Below, piece by piece: positions 1 to 7,377 of a stretch of DNA of 64,000 bases; position 1 is the first letter of the stretch, and the number at the start of each line of letters is the position of its first letter. Position numbers and translations under genes: made by a program. The stretch is taken from assembly GCF_007665395.1 (NCBI RefSeq), contig NZ_VDND01000008.1, positions 62,001-126,000 on the forward strand, read 5' to 3'. Below the pieces are notes generated by a model. It ran no database searches. It saw only the letters and a program-made list of their open reading frames with translations, and was not told where the DNA came from. The stretch comes from Pseudomonas oryzihabitans. Its GTDB lineage: Bacteria > Pseudomonadota > Gammaproteobacteria > Pseudomonadales > Pseudomonadaceae.

Positions 1-833
1 CACTGGCCAAGTGGGACAGCTTCCTGCCCAAGATCGGCTATCCCGAGCGCTGGCGTGACTGGAGCGGCCTGACCCTGCAGCCCCAGGGGTTCTATGCCAA
101 CCTGGAAGCCGCCTCGCGCTTCAACTACCGCCATGACCTGGACAAGATCGGCAAGCCCACCGACCGGCAGGAGTGGGGCATGCTGCCGCAGACGGTGAAT
201 GCCTACTACAGCTCCACCGACAACACCATCAACTTCCCCGCCGCCATCCTGCAGCCACCCTTCTTCTACCCGGACGGCGACGACGCCATCAACTACGGCG
301 GCATCGGCGCGGTGATCGGCCACGAGGCCAGCCATGGCTTCGATGACCAGGGCAGCAAGTTCGATGGCGCCGGCAACCAGGTGGACTGGTGGACCCCGGC
401 CGACCGCCAGGCCTTCGAAGCCCGCACCGGCAAGCTGGTGGAGCAGTTCGACCGCTACCAGCCGCTGCCCGATCATCCGGAGTTGCACGTCAACGGCAAG
501 CTGACCCTGGGCGAGAACATCGGCGACCTGGGTGGCCTCAACGCCGCCTACGATGCCCTGCAACTGGCCCTGGCGAAGAAGCCGGAAGAAGCTGCACGGA
601 AGATCGACGGCTATACCCAGGACCAGCGCTTCTTCCTCAACTGGGCCCGGGTCTGGCGGGGCTCGATCCGCGAAGAGCAGGCACGCCTGTTCCTCAATAC
701 CGATCCCCATGCGCCCATGAGATTCCGCGCCATCGGGGCTCCGTCCAACCTGCCCGCCTTCGCCCGCGCCTTCAGCTGCAAGGCCGGCGATGCCATGGTC
801 CGGCCAGACGACCAGCGGGTGGAAATCTGGTGA
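1..833 (+). CDS. M13 family metallopeptidase (neprilysin/PepO-like), 5' truncated by window
   Basis: The reading frame is open from base 3, so this is the C-terminal 276 residues of a zinc endopeptidase whose start lies upstream. The zinc motif HEASH is at 321-335, and the third-ligand motif GENIGDLGG follows about 60 residues later, as in neprilysin/PepO enzymes. An upstream VNAYY motif and the conserved C-terminal tail ending in a Cys and a Trp also fit M13. These enzymes cleave short peptides outside the cytoplasm; bacterial members are usually secreted or lipid-anchored, but the N-terminus that would show this is outside the window. It is separated by 73 bases from the following kinase-phosphatase gene, with no evident terminator. 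Confidence 0.93.
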   Translation, partial: LAKWDSFLPKIGYPERWRDWSGLTLQPQGFYANLEAASRFNYRHDLDKIGKPTDRQEWGMLPQTVNAYYSSTDNTINFPAAILQPPFFYPDGDDAINYGGIGAVIGHEASHGFDDQGSKFDGAGNQVDWWTPADRQAFEARTGKLVEQFDRYQPLPDHPELHVNGKLTLGENIGDLGGLNAAYDALQLALAKKPEEAARKIDGYTQDQRFFLNWARVWRGSIREEQARLFLNTDPHAPMRFRAIGAPSNLPAFARAFSCKAGDAMVRPDDQRVEIW

Positions 834-906
834 CGGCAGGGGGGCGCCCGGGCAACAGGTATCGCTTTTGCATTGCCTGGGCGTCCCTCCGCCCGGCGCC
901 TCGCCC

Positions 907-2577
907 ATGTCCCTAGAACTCGTCACTGCCGAAGCCACCGCGACCGGCCCGCGCAAGGAAAACCAGGATGCCTTGCGCAGCGTCCAGCCGAGCGCGGCCC
1001 TGGCGGCGACCAAGGGGCACCTGTTCGCCCTGGCCGATGGCGTCAGCGGCTGTCCGGATGGCGGCCTGGCCGCCCGCGCCACCCTCCAGGCCCTGGCCCT
1101 GGACTACTACGCCACCCCGGAGACCTGGCCAGTGGCCCAGGCGCTGGAGCGGCTGCTGCTGGCGCAGAATCGCTGGCTGCAGGCGGCCGGCAATGGCCAG
1201 CCGCTGCTGACCACCCTGACCGCCCTGGTGATCCGCGGCCGCCGCTACACCCTGGCCCATGTCGGCGATTGCCGCGCCTATAGCTGGCACGGCGGCACCC
1301 TGACCTGCCTCACCGTCGACCACGTCTGGCAGCAGGCCGGGATGCAGCATGTGCTGACCCGCGCGCTGGGGCTGGAAAGCCATCTGGTGGTGGACTTTCG
1401 CGAAGGCGAGCTGGAGGCCGGCGAGACCCTGGTGCTGGTGAGCGATGGCGTCTGGGCCGCGCTGGGCGAGGACAGCATGAGGCGCATCCTCACCGACGGC
1501 GGGCCGGACCTGGATGCCACCGCCCAGGCCCTGGTGGCCGGCGCCCTGCACGCCGGCGGCCAGGACAACGCCAGTGCCCTGCTGGTGAAGGTCGACCGCC
1601 TGCCCGAGGTGTCCCTGGCCGACACCCTGGCCAGCGCCGATACCTGGCCGCCGCTGCCAGCGCTCAAGCCGGGCCAGGCCTTCGAAGGCTGGACCGTGGT
1701 CGAGCGCCTGGCCGAGTCGCGGCAATCGCTGCTCTATCGCGTCGAGGACGAGAGTGGCCGCCCCTGGCTGCTGAAGACCCTGCCCGCGGCCCTGCAATAC
1801 GACACCCTGGCCGGGCACGCGCTGCTGATGGAGGAGTGGTTCCTGCGCCGCGTCGCCGGCCGCGCCTTCGTCGAGGTGCACCCCCTGCCCCGCCGTGCCC
1901 ACCTCTATTTCGTCCAGCGGGAGTATCCCGGGCGCACCCTGGCGCAACAGCTGCACAGCGATGGGCCGCTGGCGCTGGCCGATTGGCTGGACGTCGCCTC
2001 CCGCCTGCTGCGCGCCCTGGGCCAGCTGCATAGGCGCAATATCCTGCACCGGGATATCAAGCCGGATAACCTGCATCGCGGTACCGATGGCGAATTACGT
2101 CTGCTGGACTTCGGCCTGGCCTACTGCCCGCAGCTGTCCCAGGACCTGCAGGATGCCCCGGGCACTCCGAGCTACCGGGCGCCCGAATCCTTCGACGGCA
2201 TCGCCCCGAGCCCGGCCCAGGACCTCTATGCCGCCGGGGTGACGCTCTATGAACTGCTCACCGGCCACTACCCCTATGGCGAGATCGAGCCCTTCCAGCG
2301 ACCCCGCTTCGGCAGTCCCGCCAGCGTGCTGCGGCGGCGCCCCGATGTGCCGACCTGGCTGGACGACTGGTTGCAGCGCGCGGTGGCGGCCACCCCCGAG
2401 GAACGCTTCGAGACCGCCGAGGAAGCGCTGCTGCTGCTCGAGCAGGGCGAGCGCCAACCCCTCGCACGGCCGCTGCCGCTGCTGCAGCGCGATCCCCTGC
2501 GTACCTGGCAGACCGTGGCGCTGCTGTCCCTGGCGCTGAATCTGGCGGTCATCCTGTTCTGGCTCTACCGTCACTGA
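907..2577 (+). CDS. Bifunctional PP2C-type phosphatase / Ser-Thr protein kinase, C-terminal membrane anchor
   Basis: The 556-residue protein fuses two opposing activities. Residues about 1-235 are a PP2C phosphatase with metal-binding motifs ADGVSG, HVGDCRAY, VSDGVW and GGQDNAS. Residues about 255-500 are a Hanks kinase with an ATP-binding Lys near 290, the HRDIKPDN loop (His 381) and DFG (Asp 401). The last 25 residues form one transmembrane helix followed by a short basic tail. The frame is open further upstream, but the ATG at 907 gives the usual PP2C start. From family knowledge, similar fusions sit beside nitrate-assimilation genes in pseudomonads; here it is followed by the NasR-like gene. 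Substrates are unknown. A role in nitrogen control is inferred only from position. Confidence 0.9.
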   Translation: MSLELVTAEATATGPRKENQDALRSVQPSAALAATKGHLFALADGVSGCPDGGLAARATLQALALDYYATPETWPVAQALERLLLAQNRWLQAAGNGQPLLTTLTALVIRGRRYTLAHVGDCRAYSWHGGTLTCLTVDHVWQQAGMQHVLTRALGLESHLVVDFREGELEAGETLVLVSDGVWAALGEDSMRRILTDGGPDLDATAQALVAGALHAGGQDNASALLVKVDRLPEVSLADTLASADTWPPLPALKPGQAFEGWTVVERLAESRQSLLYRVEDESGRPWLLKTLPAALQYDTLAGHALLMEEWFLRRVAGRAFVEVHPLPRRAHLYFVQREYPGRTLAQQLHSDGPLALADWLDVASRLLRALGQLHRRNILHRDIKPDNLHRGTDGELRLLDFGLAYCPQLSQDLQDAPGTPSYRAPESFDGIAPSPAQDLYAAGVTLYELLTGHYPYGEIEPFQRPRFGSPASVLRRRPDVPTWLDDWLQRAVAATPEERFETAEEALLLLEQGERQPLARPLPLLQRDPLRTWQTVALLSLALNLAVILFWLYRH

Positions 2578-2640
2578 GGCTGGCGCAGGCTGGAGCAGCT
2601 TTTGCAGGCCATTGGCCAGCGCCCCGTTCGAGCCCTCGCC

Positions 2641-3885
2641 ATGTCCGACCGCCAGATGCCCCCTGCCCTGCGTTTCATGCTGGCGGCCCGTCGCTGCGAA
2701 TTGCAGCAACTGGAAGGCCTCGCCCTGACCTGCGAACTGGTGGAAGGCGCCAGTGCCCTGGTCCATGACCTGCAGCGCGAACGCGGCTTCAGCAATATCC
2801 TGCTGGGCACCGGCAACGACCGTTACCGCACCGCCCTGGAGCAACACTCCAGCAACGCCCGCGCCAGCGAGGCGAGTCTGCGGAGCCGGCTGGAGGCCCT
2901 CGATGCCAGTGGCGCCCAGGACCGCCCCCGGCTGCTCAACCGCATCGCCTGCGTCCTGCACCTGCTCGACGGCCTGCCGAGCCTGAGGCGCGGCATCCTC
3001 GAGCGGCGGGTGGAGCTGCAGACGGCCTCCGCCGCCTTTTCCCACCTGATCGGGGCGCTGCTGGCGGTCATCTTCGAAGCCGCCGACACCGCCAGCGATC
3101 CCGGCCTGACCCGCGCCCTGGTGGCGCTGTTCAATTTCATGCAGGGCAAGGAGCTGGCCGGCCAGGCCCGGGCGAGCGGCGTGGTCGGCTTCGCCCAGGG
3201 CCATTTCGATGCCGCCCTGCTGGCCCGGCTCGATGACCTGGACAACGGCCAGGCGCGTTGTTTCGCCGGCTTCCTCGACCATGCCGATCCCGCGGCGCTG
3301 GCGCACTGGGCCGAGGTCCAGCGTTGTCCGTCGCGGCTGCAGATCGAACGCCTGCGCGACGTCGCCCGCCGCACCTCGGCCCACGCCCGGGTGGAGCCGG
3401 CGCTCGCCGAGCTGTGGTTCGAGCTCAATACCTGTCGGCTCGACGCCATGCAGACCCTGGCCCAGCACCTGGTGACGGAATTGCGCGCGCGCTGCGCGGC
3501 GAGCATCGCCACCGCCCAAGCCGATCTGGAGAGCCATCGCAAGCTGTCGCGGCGCCTCGCCGAGCTGGAACGCGAGCCGGGTCAGCCCTTGCTGTTCAGC
3601 CTGGCGACCCAGCCGGTCGGCGATGCCCGGCCGAGCGACTCACCACCCGGCATCCTCGACCTGCTCCAGGCCCAGACCCGGCGCCTGCACGAGGTCGAGG
3701 CGGAATTGCAGGAGACCCGGCGCTCCCTGGCCGAGCGCAAGTTGCTGGAACGCGCCAAGCAGCGCCTCATGCAGCAACTGGCGCTGCCCGAGGCCGAAGC
3801 CCACCAGCATCTGCAGCAGTTGGCGATGCACAGCGGCCTACCGCTGCCGGACGTGGTGCGGCAGGTATTGGCGCAACCCCGGTAG
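2641..3885 (+). CDS. nasR: NasR-type nitrate/nitrite-responsive transcription antiterminator (NIT-ANTAR)
   Basis: The protein is 414 residues. Residues about 30-290 resemble the NIT nitrate/nitrite-sensing domain, including the QRERG motif that carries a nitrate-contacting Arg in Klebsiella NasR. A low-complexity linker follows, and the last 65 residues or so form an ANTAR RNA-binding domain with coiled coil. In Klebsiella, nitrate-bound NasR binds hairpins in the nas leader and prevents termination. The ATG at 2641 is preferred; a TTG 39 bases upstream (2602) is in frame and possible. The next gene, nrtA, has a matching attenuator leader at 4014-4100, which strongly supports the function. 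The symbol is by family resemblance. Better-known pseudomonads use a separate NasS-NasT pair for this job, so the fused form is notable. Confidence 0.88.
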   Translation: MSDRQMPPALRFMLAARRCELQQLEGLALTCELVEGASALVHDLQRERGFSNILLGTGNDRYRTALEQHSSNARASEASLRSRLEALDASGAQDRPRLLNRIACVLHLLDGLPSLRRGILERRVELQTASAAFSHLIGALLAVIFEAADTASDPGLTRALVALFNFMQGKELAGQARASGVVGFAQGHFDAALLARLDDLDNGQARCFAGFLDHADPAALAHWAEVQRCPSRLQIERLRDVARRTSAHARVEPALAELWFELNTCRLDAMQTLAQHLVTELRARCAASIATAQADLESHRKLSRRLAELEREPGQPLLFSLATQPVGDARPSDSPPGILDLLQAQTRRLHEVEAELQETRRSLAERKLLERAKQRLMQQLALPEAEAHQHLQQLAMHSGLPLPDVVRQVLAQPR

Positions 3886-3889
3886 TGCC

Positions 3890-3922
3890 GCCCGCCGTGC
3901 GCCCGGACGGCGCACGGCGGGC
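3890..3922 (+). terminator. Strong hairpin after the NasR gene
   Basis: A perfect 14-bp GC-rich inverted repeat (arms 3890-3903 and 3909-3922, 5-base loop) begins 4 bases after the stop codon. There is no T-run, so it may act as an RNA-stabilising or Rho-assisted end rather than a classical intrinsic terminator. It separates the regulator from the nrt promoter. Confidence 0.6.
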
Positions 3923-3986
3923 GCGATTCGCCCCGGGGCTGTGCGCCAGCAGGCCCGGAAAGGCCGTCAAAGACGCTATTTGCCGC

Positions 3987-4004
3987 TTGGCACGCTCCCT
4001 GCAA
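3987..4004 (+). promoter_or_regulatory. Sigma-54 (RpoN) promoter of nrtABC
   Basis: The sequence TTGGCACGCTCCCTGCAA matches the -24/-12 consensus. GG lies at 3989-3990 and GC at 4001-4002, with the required 10 bases between them. The predicted transcript start is near 4014, just before the first leader hairpin. This fits control by general nitrogen status (NtrC-type activator), but I could not recognise NtrC sites upstream. Confidence 0.85.
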
Positions 4005-4015
4005 TCTTCTTGGTC

Positions 4016-4058
4016 GAGCGATGTTCGCTCCCACAGAACACCCCGGACGACGGCGTCC
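4016..4058 (+). promoter_or_regulatory. Tandem leader hairpins P1 and P2 of nrtA (putative NasR target)
   Basis: P1 pairs 4016-4020 with 4026-4030. P2 pairs GGAC 4045-4048 with GTCC 4055-4058 around the hexaloop GACGGC; one more G-C pair could close it to a tetraloop. P2 shares bases 4051-4058 with the 5' arm of the following terminator, so the two structures exclude each other. This is the layout of ANTAR-responsive antiterminators. P1 folds with a 5-base loop and P2 has G rather than A at loop position 1, so the loops deviate from the canonical A1/G4 hexaloop. Confidence 0.72.
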
Positions 4059-4100
4059 ACCCTCGCAGCTACGGCTGCCGAGTGTGGTCGCCGTTTTTTT
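4051..4100 (+). terminator. Intrinsic terminator (attenuator) in the nrtA leader
   Basis: A long interrupted stem pairs CGGCG 4051-4055 with CGCCG 4089-4093. Inside it, CCAC pairs with GTGG, CTCG with CGAG and CAGC with GCTG. A run of seven T follows at 4094-4100. It lies between the sigma-54 promoter and the nrtA start, so transcription should stop here unless P2 is stabilised. Confidence 0.85.
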
Positions 4101-4121
4101 GTGCCCGAGAAAAAGGATAGG

Positions 4122-5450
4122 ATGATGGACGACAGCTCCCGTAACGATGACCAGGCCGGTCGCGGACTTCCCCGCCGCAGCTTTATCAAGCAGTCGCTCG
4201 GCGTACTCGGTGCCGGTGCCGCCCTGGGTCTGCTGCCGCCCGGCCTGAGGTCCGCCGCCTGGGCGGCCGGCAGCGACGCCGTCGAGACCACCAAGGCCAA
4301 GCTCGGCTTCATCGCCCTCACCGATGCCGCCCCGCTGTTCGTCGCCGACGAACTGGGGCTGTTCGCCAAGCACGGCATGACCGAGGTGGAGGTGCTCAAG
4401 CAGTCCTCCTGGGGGACCACCCGCGACAACCTGGTGCTGGGCTCGGCGGCCAACGGCATCGACGGGGCGCACATCCTCACCCCCATGGTCTATCACCTGG
4501 CCACCGGCAAGATCACGCCCAACAACCAGCCCCTGCCCATGGCGCTGCTGGCGCGGCTGAACCTCGACGGCCAGGGCATCTCCCTGTCCAACGACTACCT
4601 GGAGCAGAAGGTCGGCCTCGACGCCAGCGGCTTCAAGGCCGCCCTCGCCAGTCGCCAGGCGAGCGGCAAGAAGACCTCCGCCGCGGTGACCTTTCCCGGC
4701 GGCACGCACGACCTCTGGATGAGGTACTGGCTGGCCGCCAACGGCATCGATCCGAACAAGGACATCGCCACGCTGGTGGTTCCGCCACCGCAGATGGTCG
4801 CAAACATGAAGGTCGGCAACATGGACACCTTCTGCGTCGGCGAGCCCTGGCACGCCCAGCTGATCGCCCAGAAGATCGGCTACAGCGCCCTGACGACGGG
4901 CGAGCTCTGGAACAACCATCCGGAAAAAGCCCTGGCCCTGCGCGCGGACTACGTCCAGGCCAACCCCAAGGCCACCCTGGCGCTGCTCAAGGCGGTGCTG
5001 GAAGCCCAGCAGTTCTGCGAAGCGGCGGCCAACAAGGCCAAGGTCGCCGAGATCTGCGCCAAGCGCCGCTGGATCGGGGCGTCGGCCGAGGATGTGGTCG
5101 GCCGCCTGCAGGGCACCTTCGACTATGGCAATGGCCGGGTGGTGCAGAACAGCCCGCACCTGATGAAGTTCTGGAGCGAACACGCCTCCTACCCCTACCA
5201 GAGCCACGACCTCTGGTTCCTCACCGAGAACCAGCGCTGGGGCTACCTGCCCGGCGACCTGGATGCCCAGGGGCTGATCGCCCAGGTGAACCGGTCCGAC
5301 CTCTGGCGCGAAGCCGCGGCCGCCATCGGCGTGCCGGCCGCCGACATCCCCACCGGCAACTCGCGTGGCCAGGAAACCTTCTTCGACGGCAAGGTGTTCG
5401 ATCCCGCCGAGCCCAAGGCCTACCTCGCCAGCCTGACCCTCAAGGCCTGA
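4122..5450 (+). CDS. nrtA: Nitrate ABC transporter substrate-binding protein (NrtA/CmpA family)
   Basis: The protein is 442 residues and binds nitrate (possibly nitrite) for the permease and ATPase encoded next. The N-terminus carries a twin-arginine signal (RRSFIKQ) followed by a hydrophobic Ala/Gly/Leu-rich stretch ending at AWAAG, so it is exported folded, as usual for NrtA. The body begins KLGFIALTDAAPLFVADELG, the typical opening of the NrtA/CmpA ligand-binding fold. The ATG at 4122, with AAGGA upstream, is chosen; the frame is open far upstream but that part overlaps the regulator gene and leader. Expression is probably controlled by the sigma-54 promoter and attenuator just upstream. 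Bicarbonate or cyanate relatives exist, but the context favours nitrate. Confidence 0.92.
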   Translation: MMDDSSRNDDQAGRGLPRRSFIKQSLGVLGAGAALGLLPPGLRSAAWAAGSDAVETTKAKLGFIALTDAAPLFVADELGLFAKHGMTEVEVLKQSSWGTTRDNLVLGSAANGIDGAHILTPMVYHLATGKITPNNQPLPMALLARLNLDGQGISLSNDYLEQKVGLDASGFKAALASRQASGKKTSAAVTFPGGTHDLWMRYWLAANGIDPNKDIATLVVPPPQMVANMKVGNMDTFCVGEPWHAQLIAQKIGYSALTTGELWNNHPEKALALRADYVQANPKATLALLKAVLEAQQFCEAAANKAKVAEICAKRRWIGASAEDVVGRLQGTFDYGNGRVVQNSPHLMKFWSEHASYPYQSHDLWFLTENQRWGYLPGDLDAQGLIAQVNRSDLWREAAAAIGVPAADIPTGNSRGQETFFDGKVFDPAEPKAYLASLTLKA

Positions 5451-5478
5451 CGCCCCCATCCCGACAGGAGTGCCGCCC

Positions 5479-6324
5479 ATGAACGCCCACACCCAGCCGC
5501 CCAAGGCCCTCGCGACCTTCCGCCCGCAAACCCGCCTGCGCCGTCTTGCCCGGCAGGTGCTGCGCAACGGCCTGCCCCCGCTGGTGGTGGGCGCCCTCCT
5601 GCTGCTCGTCTGGCAGCTGCTGTGCAGTCGCCCCGGCGCGGCGCTGCCGCCGCCGAGCCAGGTGGTCAACGACACCTGGGAATTGATCACCCAGCCCTTC
5701 TACGACAATGGCGGCAACGACGTGGGCCTCGCCTGGCAACTGCTGGCCAGTCTCGAGCGCGTCGCCTATGGCTACCTGATGGCCGCCGTGGTGGGCATCG
5801 CCCTGGGGGTGCTGGTGGGCCAGTCGGCCTGGGCCATGCGCGGTCTCGATCCGCTGTTCCAGATCCTGCGCACCGTGCCGCCGCTGGCCTGGCTGCCGCT
5901 ATCGCTGGCTGGCTTCAAGGACAGCCATCCCTCGGCGCTGTTCGTCATCTTCATCACCGCCATCTGGCCGATCATCATCAATACCTCGGTGGGCATCCGC
6001 AACATCCCCGAGGACTACCGCAACGTGGCGCGGGTGCTGCGCCTGAACGGCTGGGAATACTTCCAGAAGATCATGCTGCCGGCGGCGGCGCCGTACATCT
6101 TCTCCGGTCTGCGCATCGGCGTCGGCCTTTCCTGGCTGGCCATCATCGCCGCCGAGATGCTGATCGGTGGCGTCGGCATCGGCTTCTTCATCTGGGATGC
6201 CTGGAACGCCTCGCGCATCAGCGACATCATCCTGGCGCTGGTCTACGTCGGCGTCATCGGCTTCCTGCTCGACCGGCTGGTGGCCTTCATCGGCCGGCTG
6301 GTCACCCGCGGCACCGCGAACTAG
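5479..6324 (+). CDS. nrtB: Nitrate ABC transporter permease (NrtB family)
   Basis: The 281-residue inner-membrane protein has about six transmembrane segments from residue 35 onward and the binding-protein-dependent permease (EAA-type) loop near residue 190, with Gly-Trp in place of the usual EAA core. It forms the membrane channel for NrtA-delivered nitrate. The ATG at 5479 is preferred because ACAGGAG lies 8 bases upstream; an in-frame GTG occurs at 5470. It begins 28 bases after nrtA and ends 11 bases before the ATPase, so the three genes are one operon. Confidence 0.92.
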   Translation: MNAHTQPPKALATFRPQTRLRRLARQVLRNGLPPLVVGALLLLVWQLLCSRPGAALPPPSQVVNDTWELITQPFYDNGGNDVGLAWQLLASLERVAYGYLMAAVVGIALGVLVGQSAWAMRGLDPLFQILRTVPPLAWLPLSLAGFKDSHPSALFVIFITAIWPIIINTSVGIRNIPEDYRNVARVLRLNGWEYFQKIMLPAAAPYIFSGLRIGVGLSWLAIIAAEMLIGGVGIGFFIWDAWNASRISDIILALVYVGVIGFLLDRLVAFIGRLVTRGTAN

Positions 6325-6335
6325 AGGATCACCCC

Positions 6336-7136
6336 ATGGCCAAGCCCTACCTGAGCATCGAGCACGTCGACAAGAGCTTCACCCGCAACGGCCTCACCTC
6401 CACGGTGCTGCGCGACGTGAACCTCAAGATCGAACGTGGCGAATACCTCTCCATCATCGGCCACTCCGGCTGCGGCAAGTCGACGGTACTCAATATCGTC
6501 GCCGGCCTGATCGAGCCCACCTCCGGCTCGATCCTGCTGGAGAACCGCGAGGTCCGCGGTCCCGGACCGGAGCGCAGCCTGGTGTTCCAGAACCATTCGC
6601 TGCTGCCCTGGCTGACCGTCTACGAGAACGTCGCCCTGGCGGTGGACAAGGTCTTCAAGCATACCAAGAATAAGGCCGAGCGGCGCGCCTGGACGCTGCA
6701 CAACCTGGCGATGGTCAACATGAGCCATGCCCTGCACAAGCGGCCCAGCGAGATCTCCGGCGGCATGAAGCAGCGCGTCGGCATCGCCCGCGCCCTGGCC
6801 ATGGAACCCAAGGTGCTGCTGCTGGACGAGCCCTTCGGCGCCCTGGACGCCCTCACCCGGGCGCACCTGCAGGACGAGGTGATGCGCATCCAGAGCGAAC
6901 TGCGCAACACGGTGCTGATGATCACCCACGACGTGGACGAGGCGGTGCTGCTCTCGGACCGCATCGTCATGATGACCAACGGCCCGGCCGCCACCATCGG
7001 CGAGATCCTCACCATCGACCTGCCGCGCCCCCGCGATCGCATCACCCTGGTCGACGATCCCCGCTACAACGGCTATCGCCATGCGGTGCTGAGCTTCCTC
7101 TACGAGAAGCACAGTCATCCCGGCGCCGTGGCCTGA
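6336..7136 (+). CDS. Nitrate ABC transporter ATP-binding protein (NrtD/CmpD-like)
   Basis: The 266-residue ATPase energises nitrate import with NrtA and NrtB. Motifs are Walker A GHSGCGKST near residue 48, signature SGGMKQR and Walker B VLLLDEPFGALD. It is a simple ATPase without the C-terminal substrate-binding-like extension of cyanobacterial NrtC, so it corresponds to NrtD. The ATG at 6336 follows GAGGATC. It is the last gene of the nrt operon; no nitrate or nitrite reductase genes follow before cobA, unlike many nas clusters. Confidence 0.92.
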   Translation: MAKPYLSIEHVDKSFTRNGLTSTVLRDVNLKIERGEYLSIIGHSGCGKSTVLNIVAGLIEPTSGSILLENREVRGPGPERSLVFQNHSLLPWLTVYENVALAVDKVFKHTKNKAERRAWTLHNLAMVNMSHALHKRPSEISGGMKQRVGIARALAMEPKVLLLDEPFGALDALTRAHLQDEVMRIQSELRNTVLMITHDVDEAVLLSDRIVMMTNGPAATIGEILTIDLPRPRDRITLVDDPRYNGYRHAVLSFLYEKHSHPGAVA

Positions 7137-7229
7137 ACGGCCGCCCTGTTTTGAGGCGCCTCGCCTTGAAAGAGGGCAAGGTTTCAGTGGTATCGATCAG
7201 GAGATCCCCGGAAACAGGGTCTCCGACAC

Positions 7230-7247
7230 CTGGCATGAAGACTGCAA
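7230..7247 (+). promoter_or_regulatory. Sigma-54 (RpoN) promoter of cobA
   Basis: The sequence CTGGCATGAAGACTGCAA has GG at 7232-7233 and GC at 7244-7245 with exactly 10 bases between, matching the -24/-12 rule. The predicted start is near 7257, eight bases before the first hairpin. The same arrangement is seen at nrtA. Confidence 0.8.
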
Positions 7248-7264
7248 ATCCCCAGGCAACATAG

Positions 7265-7310
7265 GTCTTTCTTCAACGGCGAGGAAAGACGTTCCAGGAC
7301 AAAGGCGTCC
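7265..7310 (+). promoter_or_regulatory. Canonical ANTAR-responsive dual hairpin in the cobA leader
   Basis: P1 is a 10-bp stem (7265-7274 with 7281-7290, one T-G wobble) closing the hexaloop AACGGC. P2 is GGAC/GTCC (7297-7300 with 7307-7310) closing the hexaloop AAAGGC. Both loops have A at position 1 and G at position 4, the signature recognised by ANTAR proteins. P2 shares 7303-7310 with the 5' arm of the terminator, so P2 formation should permit read-through into cobA. Confidence 0.85.
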
Positions 7311-7341
7311 CAGCTGCATGCAGCGGGACGCCTTTTTTTTT
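7303..7341 (+). terminator. Intrinsic terminator (attenuator) in the cobA leader
   Basis: The arms AGGCGTCCC (7303-7311) and GGGACGCCT (7325-7333) are perfectly complementary, with an inner GCTGC/GCAGC stem, followed by T at 7333-7341. It stands 36 bases before cobA, inside the transcript started by the sigma-54 promoter. Confidence 0.9.
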
Positions 7342-7377
7342 GCGTTGCGGTTTCTTTGAAGACGAGAGGTAGCTCGG

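Noticed and set aside
3258..4121. Upstream open extension of the nrtA frame
   Set aside because: It overlaps the NasR gene and the leader hairpins; the ATG at 4122 has a good ribosome-binding site and begins the twin-arginine signal.
7201..7225. GGAGATCC/GGGTCTCC hairpin as part of the ANTAR leader
   Set aside because: It lies upstream of the predicted sigma-54 transcript start and has a 9-base loop; it could matter only for read-through from nrtABC.
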